Source: Saprospiraceae bacterium
GTDB lineage: Bacteria; Bacteroidota; Bacteroidia; Chitinophagales; Saprospiraceae
Assembly (NCBI GenBank): GCA_029263015.1
Contig: JAJCYI010000198.1
Coordinates: 29,671-93,670, forward strand
DNA: 64,000 nt
Direction: 5' to 3'
Positions 19,198 to 26,602 of this stretch are shown here, piece after piece; position 1 is the stretch's first letter; every line of letters begins with the position of its first letter. The notes under the pieces are model-generated. The model searched no databases. It was given only the letters and a program-made list of their open reading frames with translations, and was not told where the DNA came from. The position numbers and the translations under genes are program-made.

Positions 19198-20469
19198 ATG
19201 CTTTCAAAAAAACTCAATCCACGGGAATATTTCCGCTTGCCCTGGTCACTTACCGACAACGGGATTTCATGGTTGGAGGTGACCACCAAATGCAACCTTG
19301 CCTGCAAAGGGTGCTACAGGGATCCACGGAAAGAAGGCCACAAATCTATGGTCGAGATCATGGACGACCTGTCGGTTTTTAAAGCTAAAAGGCAAAGCGA
19401 TTGCATGAGCATTGCCGGTGGCGACCCGTTGGTCCACCCAAAGATTGTGGAAATTGTAAGGGCGGTCAAAGAGCAAGGCTGGAAGCCCATCGTCAACACC
19501 AATGGCCTGGCACTTACCCCCGAACTTTTACGGGAATTAAAAGAGGCTGGGGTTGCCGGATTTACCTTCCACATTGACACTACCCAAAAAAGAAAGGATT
19601 CATTGGTATTTGAAGAAAAGGAACACAACGCCTTACGGCAAAAAATTGCGGATATGGTTTTTGAGCAAAGTGGTATCGCCTGCTCTTTCAACCTGACCAT
19701 TTCTGAAAAAAACCTATCACAAGTCCCACACGTTGTTGAATGGGTCCAAAAAAATCCACACAAGGTCCATACCGTTGTTTTCATTTTGTACCGGGAACCG
19801 GATATGGGATCTGACTTCGCCTATTTTGCGAACGGGCAGAAAATCAAGCCAGATGAGTTCTACAACGACACGGATTTCAGGGGGAAAATAATCTTGAAAA
19901 CCCAAGACGTTGTAGATCAGATCCGCTGCAGCGACCCCCGATATGAGCCTTGCGGATACCTCAACGGCAGCATAGAACCTGAAAGCATGAAGTGGACCAT
20001 GGCTTTGCGTTTTGCTACAAAAAAACAAACACTGGGATTTGCAGGTCCAAATTTCATGAAGATCGTCCAGCATTTTTCACACTTCTTCCGCAACCGCTGG
20101 TTGAGTTACTCCAGCCCACAATCTCTCCGCCTAGGCCGTTCTGCCATGTTCCTGTTTTCCTTTTTTGATCGTGGGTCCCGGAACACTTTGAAGGAGTATT
20201 TCAAAGCATTGGCCAAAAACCCCCTCCTGATTTTCAAGAAGGTTTACATCCAAACCTATGCAATAATACAACCCATAGATTTTTTGAAAGATGGCCAAAT
20301 GAATATGTGCGACGGATGCCCGGACATGACCGTTTACAATGGCCAGCTTTATTGGAGCTGCCGACTGGAAGAAATCAAGGAATACGGGACGTTCATCACT
20401 GCTGTACCAAAAAGCAAATTGACATGCCCGGAAGAACATGCCGAACGACATACTTTCCCTATGTTGTAA
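19198..20469 (+). CDS. Radical SAM protein with C-terminal Cys motif
   Basis: The 423-residue protein has the radical SAM cluster motif CNLACKGC (Cys32, Cys36, Cys39), preceded by WLEVTTK, and the SAM-binding patterns SIAGGDPLVHPKI near residue 63 and VNTNGLALTPELL near residue 100. The C-terminus carries MCDGCPDMTVYNGQLYWSCRLEE, which looks like part of a second Fe-S or SPASM-like site. Such enzymes make radical-based modifications of peptides or cofactors. It sits 163 bp upstream of the nitric oxide enzyme on the same strand, so a link to NO metabolism or to cofactor maturation is possible, but no substrate peptide is visible nearby. Confidence 0.85.
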   Translation: MLSKKLNPREYFRLPWSLTDNGISWLEVTTKCNLACKGCYRDPRKEGHKSMVEIMDDLSVFKAKRQSDCMSIAGGDPLVHPKIVEIVRAVKEQGWKPIVNTNGLALTPELLRELKEAGVAGFTFHIDTTQKRKDSLVFEEKEHNALRQKIADMVFEQSGIACSFNLTISEKNLSQVPHVVEWVQKNPHKVHTVVFILYREPDMGSDFAYFANGQKIKPDEFYNDTDFRGKIILKTQDVVDQIRCSDPRYEPCGYLNGSIEPESMKWTMALRFATKKQTLGFAGPNFMKIVQHFSHFFRNRWLSYSSPQSLRLGRSAMFLFSFFDRGSRNTLKEYFKALAKNPLLIFKKVYIQTYAIIQPIDFLKDGQMNMCDGCPDMTVYNGQLYWSCRLEEIKEYGTFITAVPKSKLTCPEEHAERHTFPML

Positions 20470-20548
20470 AACATTGTTATTCGATCCTGCATTCTTTTAT
20501 TTTGCGAAATTATAATTTATTCATATTTAAAATTTATATTTATTGGTT

Positions 20549-20559
20549 GTGAAATTCAC
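20549..20559. promoter_or_regulatory. Possible operator palindrome upstream of the nod-like gene
   Basis: GTGAAATTCAC is an 11-bp near-perfect palindrome 74 bp before the start codon at 20633. Its half sites resemble the longer palindrome upstream of the nar operon (29156-29171), though the spacer differs by one base. It could bind the Crp/Fnr protein encoded at 16256; this is a weak inference. Confidence 0.25.
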
Positions 20560-20632
20560 GTACTCCATTTTGATTTGAATTGCACCATAAATTAAGGTAA
20601 GTACCTGAAGTCAAATAATAAAACCCATCAAC

Positions 20633-23026
20633 ATGAAAGAAGAATACAAGAACAGCCCAGTCAAAATGAGTATCAATTACTTTATGCAAACCAAAAACTG
20701 GTGGGCGCCTTTGACATTCATCCTCATCATTAGTTTGGCAGGAGTGGGAATGATCGGTTATCAAACCTATAACGATGCCCCCCCCATGACGGGTTTTCAA
20801 ACAAATTCGGGCGAAGATTTGATAACCAAAACAACTATTGAAGATGGGCAGGAGGTTTTCCACAAGTATGCATTAATGGAATACGGCTCCTATTTTGGGG
20901 ATGGTGCTCAAAGAGGGCCTGATTATACCGCCGAGGCTTTGCACCAGGTGGTGCTTTTAATGACCGAATACCGTGTAAATGAATTTAAGGAAGAAAATGG
21001 ACGGGAGCTTTCAGATATGGAATTAAAAGTCATTGGCGAAAATATAAAGGAGGAAATTAAGGAAAACAGATATGACGAGAAAGAGAACATCGTCATACTA
21101 TCGGAGGCACAGGCCTATGCATTAAGAGGGTTGAGAAAATATTATACCGACGTTTTTATCGATGCCAATACGGAAGATGCATTTCCCCCGCCAGGTTATA
21201 TTTCAGACAGGCAAGAGATTGCAGACTTGAGCGATTTTTTCTTTTGGGGTGCATGGGTCTGTGGCGTATTGCGGCCTGGATCTGATTTCAGTTACACACA
21301 CAATTGGCCATATGATCCTGCTGCTGGCAACAATCCAACGTCACCTGTTATATTATGGAGTGTCCTCGGTCTGCTGGCATTTGTCCTGGCATGTGGCATT
21401 GTGCTTTATTTTATCGGACAGTATAATCAACTGCCCAATAAATTTTTCAAGCAGGGCACCTCCGGCTTTTTGACTTTCAAACAGATAAATAATTATTCTC
21501 CGACAAAAACCCAACGGGCAGCTTTCAAATTCTTTTTTGTGGCCATTATCCTTTTCCTGATCCAGGTATTAAGTGGCGTAGTCACCTTGAATGAGTTTAT
21601 TGATTTCTTGGGCATTGTCGGAATAAACATATCAGCGGCAGTTCCTATTACAATCACCCGGAGCTACCACTTGATGCTTGCGCTTTATTGGATTACAGCA
21701 TGTTGGATCGCTTCATCCATTTTCATTCTCCCAATCCTATCAAAAAAGGATGTGAAAGGGCAGTTGGGCTTAATCAACCTGTTGTTTGTACTTATTTTCA
21801 TTTTGGTAGGCGGGTCCTTAGTTGGAATGTTCATGGGCCCAAAAGGCTTATTGGGAGACTGGTGGTATTGGCTCGGACATCAAGGCTGGGAATATGTTGA
21901 CTTTGGAAAATTATTCCAGGGATTGTTAATGGTTATTTTTGTCCTCTGGGGCATCATCGTTTACAGAGGGGTAAAACCAGCCTTTGTCAAAGGGCAACCC
22001 TGGAACCTGCCAAACTGGATTTTTTATTCGGTCATCGGCATCCCCCTTCTTTTCCTTTCTGGTTTTGTGGCAGGCCCAAAAACCAATTTTGTGATTGCAG
22101 ACTTTTGGAGATGGATGGTCATTCACATGTGGGTGGAGGCCTTCTTCGAAGTTTTTATTACCGTAATCGTCAGTTATTTAATGGTGTTAATGGGATTGGT
22201 CAGCCGCCAAGCAGCCATCAGGGTAGTCTATATTGCAGTTCTGTTATTTCTCGGAACGGGACTTCTAGGCATATCACATAATTTCTACTGGAATGCAAAA
22301 CCGGTCGCAACCATGGCTTTGGGATCTGTATTTTCCACTCTCCAGTTTGTGCCTCTGATTTTGTTGACAGTGGAAGCCTGGAGGTTTAAAAGTATGCCGC
22401 GGTTGTCGCTAAATGGAGGGAATGGAAATGGAGGAACAAAAAAGAACTTATCAGACTTCGCCTTTCCAGAAGTCTTTTTATTCCTCATTGCCGTGAATTT
22501 CTGGAACTTCTTTGGAGCAGGTGTGATGGGGATCATCGTGAACCTTCCTATCATGAATTTTTTTGAGCACGGCACCTATCTTACAGTCAACCACGCCCAC
22601 GCAGCATTAATGGGCGTTTATGGCAATATTTCCCTTGCAGCCATGCTTTTCGCTTCCAAGCTTTTGTTCAAACCAGTCCGGTGGAATAGAAATGTAGTCA
22701 GGTTCTCATTTTGGTCCATAAATGCTGGTTTGATGCTCATGGTAATTTTGGATTTATTCCCGGCAGGAGCCATTCAGTTCAAAGCAGTCTTAGATCATGG
22801 GTTATGGTTTGCACGTTCAAATGATTTCATCACTGGTTCTGCATTTGAAACCCTTACATGGCTACGAGGCATAGGCGCCAGTTTATTCATTTTTGGAGGC
22901 GTTGTTCCTTTGACCTGGTTTATTGTTTCCCGGGTCAATTCCCTGAAAAAAGGAATTGAAACATATGTGGATTTTGACAGAGAAGAACCAGCGGTATTGG
23001 AAGAGCAGGAATCTAGTACTGTATAG
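20633..23026 (+). CDS. nod: Putative nitric oxide dismutase (qNOR-like, Nod)
   Basis: The 797-residue protein has the qNOR layout: one N-terminal membrane segment, a periplasmic domain (~50-235, with RPGSDFSYTHNWPYDP) and about 13 membrane helices. The low-spin haem ligand His346 (TRSYH), FeB ligands His498 and Glu502 (VIHMWVEAFFE), His549 and the haem pair His654/His656 (VNHAHAAL) are present. Three kinds of change separate it from true qNOR: the second His of the FeB HH pair is Asn550 (GISHNFYW), the conserved catalytic-site Glu is Gln571 (FSTLQFVPL), and the quinol-site His and Asp are lost (VVTLNEF around 316-322, LRGIGAS at 744-750). These are the substitutions reported for putative NO dismutases of Methylomirabilis, HdN1 and Muricauda, proposed to turn 2 NO into N2 and O2. 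Activity is inferred; an unusual NO reductase remains possible. Confidence 0.85.
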   Translation: MKEEYKNSPVKMSINYFMQTKNWWAPLTFILIISLAGVGMIGYQTYNDAPPMTGFQTNSGEDLITKTTIEDGQEVFHKYALMEYGSYFGDGAQRGPDYTAEALHQVVLLMTEYRVNEFKEENGRELSDMELKVIGENIKEEIKENRYDEKENIVILSEAQAYALRGLRKYYTDVFIDANTEDAFPPPGYISDRQEIADLSDFFFWGAWVCGVLRPGSDFSYTHNWPYDPAAGNNPTSPVILWSVLGLLAFVLACGIVLYFIGQYNQLPNKFFKQGTSGFLTFKQINNYSPTKTQRAAFKFFFVAIILFLIQVLSGVVTLNEFIDFLGIVGINISAAVPITITRSYHLMLALYWITACWIASSIFILPILSKKDVKGQLGLINLLFVLIFILVGGSLVGMFMGPKGLLGDWWYWLGHQGWEYVDFGKLFQGLLMVIFVLWGIIVYRGVKPAFVKGQPWNLPNWIFYSVIGIPLLFLSGFVAGPKTNFVIADFWRWMVIHMWVEAFFEVFITVIVSYLMVLMGLVSRQAAIRVVYIAVLLFLGTGLLGISHNFYWNAKPVATMALGSVFSTLQFVPLILLTVEAWRFKSMPRLSLNGGNGNGGTKKNLSDFAFPEVFLFLIAVNFWNFFGAGVMGIIVNLPIMNFFEHGTYLTVNHAHAALMGVYGNISLAAMLFASKLLFKPVRWNRNVVRFSFWSINAGLMLMVILDLFPAGAIQFKAVLDHGLWFARSNDFITGSAFETLTWLRGIGASLFIFGGVVPLTWFIVSRVNSLKKGIETYVDFDREEPAVLEEQESSTV

Positions 23027-23108
23027 TTTTTTATAAGAATGCCTTCGTTACTTAATAACATTTAAGGATGATAAAATAATAACCTGTCAAGGTTGGGTAA
23101 GTCATTTA

Positions 23109-23267
23109 GAGCATGTCTAGTTTTTATTTGAACTGAGTCCGCCAATAGGGCGGATAGGATGATGGCATAGAATTAATGAGAAAACTTATCGGGATAAATA
23201 ACCGAGTTAATTCGAAGTCAACGCCTAAAGCGTTGGTTGTCAGGAAAAAAAAAAACTAGACATGCTC
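23109..23267. mobile_element. MITE-like element with TTA target duplication
   Basis: A 159-bp element has inverted ends GAGCATGTCTAGTTTTT (23109-23125) and its perfect complement (23251-23267). It is flanked by TTA on both sides (23106-23108 and 23268-23270), a 3-bp TNA-type duplication as made by some IS5-group transposases. Inside are two small hairpins, GTCCGCC/GGCGGAT and CAACGC/GCGTTG. It carries no gene and lies between the nod-like gene and the diheme cytochrome gene. Confidence 0.8.
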
Positions 23268-23297
23268 TTAGTTATCGTCTCTAAACAATAAGATCTC

Positions 23298-24785
23298 ATG
23301 AAGAAAAAAATATTGCTTGTTGGATCAATTATACTTTTAGTCGGCGTTGTAGGGTTTCAAATAATTGATAAAAACCTACATATGCTGCAAAGCCCTGGGG
23401 CAGTTGTTCCCAACTATGAGGAAAGTGATTATGGACTAAGAAGTAACTATGTGGATAATCTCAAAAAGTTTCCCAGTTTAAATTTAGGGGAAAGGACACC
23501 TTTCGATTTATATAGATATGGTGGAAGGGACAAAACATCTTATATGTCACTGGATTTAGGCATGAGTTGGAAGGAATGGGTGGTTTATCATGAAAAACAA
23601 AAGCCTGAATTGATGGCAGATGTTAAGGAATATATGAACAGTCGATATGACTTTTCTAATAATCCGATAGAAGGGGTGTATATGTCCGGCAACAGGAAGC
23701 AAGTCATGAAGGGTCCCATTTCAAGATTGCCTGAAGGGGTAAATTCTTTTGAAGATTTAGCACAGCGCTCTGCCGAAGACATCAAAGCAAAGGATTTGTT
23801 CCCTTACAAGCCACTTGCACATCCCTTGCATTCCACCGCACATATGGTTTTTCCGGAGGAATATTTAGAGTACCACCCTGAACATAGAAGAATAGATGTT
23901 GACCATGATATACCGGATAATTACTTGCCGGAATTTCCACCTCCTATGTTCCTGACAACACATAAAGAATATGGGGATATAACCAAGGGGAAAGAAGTCA
24001 CGCTCGGCAACTATTTTGAAATATTTAATGGATTACTTACTCCCGAACAAATGGAAGGACTCAAGGAGTTATTAAAACCGACACCCAGTACTTTCTTTAA
24101 TCACACTACGTTTCGGGTTACTATCCAACCAAGTGCAGGTGTTGCTTGCTTTTCCTGCCACGCAAACGGGCATACAAATGGAGCATTTGAGGTTGCTCCT
24201 GATACGCGTCCTCAGCTGGCACGATTGAGAGTAGGTACTCCTTCTATGCGAGGAAATTATAATCTAATGCAGCTTGCATCCAAACGTTCTATCAGGAGTA
24301 TGGACCATTTTGCGGAAGTAGAAGAATATTTCGAAGGGGATCCTGGTATTCAGCAAGCCATTGGGCCTCGGTCCCAGCGAAGGGCAGTCACCAATAGGAT
24401 GGGGGACTTTAATGCAATTTTGGATTTTCCGCCTGCACCTAAACTTGGGCCTCTTTATAAGCTTATTCCCAGTAAGGCCACAGAACAAGAGCTTTTGGGG
24501 GAAAAGGTTTTTAATGGGAAAGGACAATGCATAACCTGTCACAGCGGACCAGCATTCGTTGATGATTACATGCACGATCTACAAGTAGAAAGATTTTACA
24601 CAGGAAGGCCCGAAGGTCCCATAAAAACATTTCCATTAAGGGGGATAAAGGATTCCCCACCATATCTCCATGATGGAAGGTGCATGACTTTAAATGATAC
24701 AGTTGAGTTTTTTAATTTGATATTAGAACTGAAACTTTCAAAAGAAGAGAAAGATGCCTTGGTGGCTTATTTAATTTGTTTATAA
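23298..24785 (+). CDS. Diheme cytochrome c, CCP/MauG-like
   Basis: The 495-residue protein starts with a hydrophobic segment (residues 4-22) that is a signal peptide or an N-terminal anchor, so the bulk is periplasmic. Two haem c sites are visible: CFSCH at 284-288 and CITCH at 411-415, the second in GKGQCITCHSGPAF, typical of di-haem cytochrome c peroxidase and MauG relatives. The C-terminal GIKDSPPYLHDGRCMTLNDTVEFF in parts is the conserved end of this family. The N-terminal ~250 residues have no match that I know and are rich in His and Pro. It lies just after the nod-like gene (with a MITE between) and could serve as electron carrier or peroxide scavenger for that system; this is inference. 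Confidence 0.8.
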   Translation: MKKKILLVGSIILLVGVVGFQIIDKNLHMLQSPGAVVPNYEESDYGLRSNYVDNLKKFPSLNLGERTPFDLYRYGGRDKTSYMSLDLGMSWKEWVVYHEKQKPELMADVKEYMNSRYDFSNNPIEGVYMSGNRKQVMKGPISRLPEGVNSFEDLAQRSAEDIKAKDLFPYKPLAHPLHSTAHMVFPEEYLEYHPEHRRIDVDHDIPDNYLPEFPPPMFLTTHKEYGDITKGKEVTLGNYFEIFNGLLTPEQMEGLKELLKPTPSTFFNHTTFRVTIQPSAGVACFSCHANGHTNGAFEVAPDTRPQLARLRVGTPSMRGNYNLMQLASKRSIRSMDHFAEVEEYFEGDPGIQQAIGPRSQRRAVTNRMGDFNAILDFPPAPKLGPLYKLIPSKATEQELLGEKVFNGKGQCITCHSGPAFVDDYMHDLQVERFYTGRPEGPIKTFPLRGIKDSPPYLHDGRCMTLNDTVEFFNLILELKLSKEEKDALVAYLICL

Positions 24786-24889
24786 AAAATCTTGGGTAAT
24801 GCCTTTGACATTACGACCTATATTACACTACGGCCTACATTAATTAATGCGAACCAGAGGTTAAATCTTTTTGACTATTGAAAATCAGG

Positions 24890-25002
24890 GGTGCATTTCA
24901 AAATGTCGGTAAGAAGGTAGGCCGGATTTCCCAATCCGGCTGTAAACAGGGCGGATTGGGAAATCCGCGCTACGTTTCCACCGACATTTTGAAATACACC
25001 CA
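24890..25002. mobile_element. Double-stem palindromic MITE with 8-bp target duplication
   Basis: The 113-bp element has outer arms 24890-24911 and 24981-25002 that match at 21 of 22 positions as inverted repeats, and inner arms 24924-24939 and 24953-24968 that are perfect 16-bp inverted repeats (CGGATTTCCCAATCCG). AAAATCAG flanks it on both sides (24882-24889 and 25003-25010; a following G extends it to 9 bp). An apparent 61-codon frame through it is an artefact. It is distinct in sequence from the TNA-type elements nearby. Confidence 0.85.
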
Positions 25003-25069
25003 AAATCAGGAGCTTTTAACCAATGCAAGTTTCAGAATCTTGGAATGGCTGCACCTAAAATAAAACGAA

Positions 25070-26131
25070 ATGGTTAATTACAGTTTAAAATCAGGAGATC
25101 AATTATCATCACGATCAATTCTAATCTGGCGGATAGTTCAAACTTTGGTTTGGCTAGTTGGGGTTTTGATTCTCTTCAATCTGATATTTAACCCAACGAT
25201 TGGCATCCACTTATTTTGGAACATATTGATTCCTGTTGCTCCGGCACTTCTGGTCGTTGCGGTAGGTGTGTGGAGAAATGTTTGTCCCTTGGCATCAACT
25301 GTGTTGTTCCCTAGGCATCTAGGTCTTTCAAAAAGGAAAAAGTTAACCTTTGCACAAATAGGTAAATTGAACCTGGTTGCCGTAATTGCATTATTCGCAG
25401 TTGTGCCATTACGACATGCTATATTTGATATGAATGGACCGGCTACAGCTTTATTGATAATGTCTCTGACGATAATTGCAGTTATTGTAGGATCACGTTA
25501 TGAATGGAAAAGTGCATGGTGTTCAGGTCTTTGTCCAGTTCATGCGGTGGAAAAATTATATGGACTGAAGAATAAATTATCCTTACCAAATGCCCATTGC
25601 GATAAATGTTACCGTTGTGTAACTCCCTGTCCTGATACAACTCCAGCTATCAATCCTCTTTCTTCAAAAAAAACGACTTATCATAAAATAGCAGGAACTC
25701 TTATGGTAGGAGCATTCCCAGGTTTTATCTGGGGATGGTTTCAGGTACCCGATTATCCCGGAATAACAGGCATTGAGCAGCTTATTCTCATTTACAAAAT
25801 GCCCATGATAGGCCTTTTTGTTACGAGCATTTTATTCTTGGTATTGAAGAAAATTTTTCAAGAAAAAATATTAATTGCCATTTTTTCTGCCGCAGCGGTT
25901 TCCTGTTATTATTGGTTCAGGTTACCAGCTTTGTTCGGTTTTGGTGTTTTTCCGGGTGACGGAATGCTTATTGATTTATCGGCAACATTTCCGGAATGGT
26001 TAATAACAGTTACTGTTTTTGCGACCACCCTTTTCTTTTTTTGGTGGATCGTTTTCAGTAAGCAACATAAAATGAGCTGGGTGGTCAGACCTGATTATGC
26101 TGATAAAGAAGTTGAATTGATGGGGGTATGA
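25070..26131 (+). CDS. NapH/NosR-like membrane 4Fe-4S protein
   Basis: The 353-residue protein has about eight membrane segments. Cysteines occur as NVCPL (Cys72), CSGLCP (Cys151, Cys155) and the ferredoxin-type motif CDKCYRCVTPCP (Cys177, 180, 183, 187) on a loop between helices. This resembles the polyferredoxin half of NapH, NosR and CcoG proteins, which pass electrons across the inner membrane or help assemble copper/haem enzymes, though only one classical 4Fe-4S motif is complete. It is downstream of the nod-like and diheme cytochrome genes on the same strand, and might feed electrons to them in place of the missing quinol site. That role is inference. Confidence 0.8.
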   Translation: MVNYSLKSGDQLSSRSILIWRIVQTLVWLVGVLILFNLIFNPTIGIHLFWNILIPVAPALLVVAVGVWRNVCPLASTVLFPRHLGLSKRKKLTFAQIGKLNLVAVIALFAVVPLRHAIFDMNGPATALLIMSLTIIAVIVGSRYEWKSAWCSGLCPVHAVEKLYGLKNKLSLPNAHCDKCYRCVTPCPDTTPAINPLSSKKTTYHKIAGTLMVGAFPGFIWGWFQVPDYPGITGIEQLILIYKMPMIGLFVTSILFLVLKKIFQEKILIAIFSAAAVSCYYWFRLPALFGFGVFPGDGMLIDLSATFPEWLITVTVFATTLFFFWWIVFSKQHKMSWVVRPDYADKEVELMGV

Positions 26132-26144
26132 ATCAACTTAGTAA

Positions 26145-26303
26145 GTAACGGTCAAAAAATAAGTTGACGATTTCAGGTGAGCAATTTTTTGATCAGGCAA
26201 GGCAACAAAATGCTTGTATGGCGGGGCTATTGGATCGTTTTGCCAACGCCGCAAGAGCGGAAAAGGGCCGGTTGAAATCGGTAAATTATTCTTTGACCAT
26301 TTC
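26145..26303. mobile_element. MITE-like element (GTAACGGTC ends) with TAA duplication
   Basis: The 159-bp element begins GTAACGGTCAAAAAATAAG and ends with an imperfect complement (GTAAATTATTCTTTGACCATTTC). TAA flanks both ends (26142-26144 and 26304-26306). The same ends occur in the element at 39665-39842, so this is a family. The 94-codon frame that crosses it starts with TTG inside the terminal repeat and is not credible as a gene. Confidence 0.75.
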
Positions 26304-26602
26304 TAAATCATGCACAATTGTGCAGTGGAAATGCCTAACAGAAAATATGCTGTACTGCATATTTCAAGGTGTCAAACATCATTGTCATTCATTTCGGTCT
26401 TCCTTCCTTTGTAAGGAAAATCGCGTTGTGCATTTTATTTGGCTCTAGTTCAATAAATCCACTCGCCAATAATTTATCCTATAATAATAGGTTTGTTTAA
26501 GCCTGAAAAACAGCCCCTAGTGTTTGATTTATTCCTCCTCATCAAATGGAAGTTCAAATCATTTGCAAGGGTATCTTTTTTTAACATAAAAATTATTTCC
26601 CG
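26304..26602. other. Noncoding gap before the haem peroxidase gene
   Basis: About 300 bp with no credible gene and no strong hairpin. A palindrome-like ATTGTGCAGTGGAAATG / TGCACAATTGTGC cluster near 26311-26335 is visible but unassigned. The promoter for the peroxidase gene presumably lies in the AT-rich part at 26560-26600. Confidence 0.5.

Noticed and set aside
20633..23026. Annotation as an ordinary quinol-dependent nitric oxide reductase (NorZ).
   Set aside because: FeB His to Asn, catalytic-site Glu to Gln and loss of the quinol-site His and Asp argue against normal qNOR; kept only as an alternative.
24878..25060. A 61-codon frame before the Fe-S membrane protein gene.
   Set aside because: It translates the palindromic element at 24890-25002.
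26164..26448. A 94-codon frame starting with TTG.
   Set aside because: It starts inside the terminal repeat of a MITE and has no family-like sequence.
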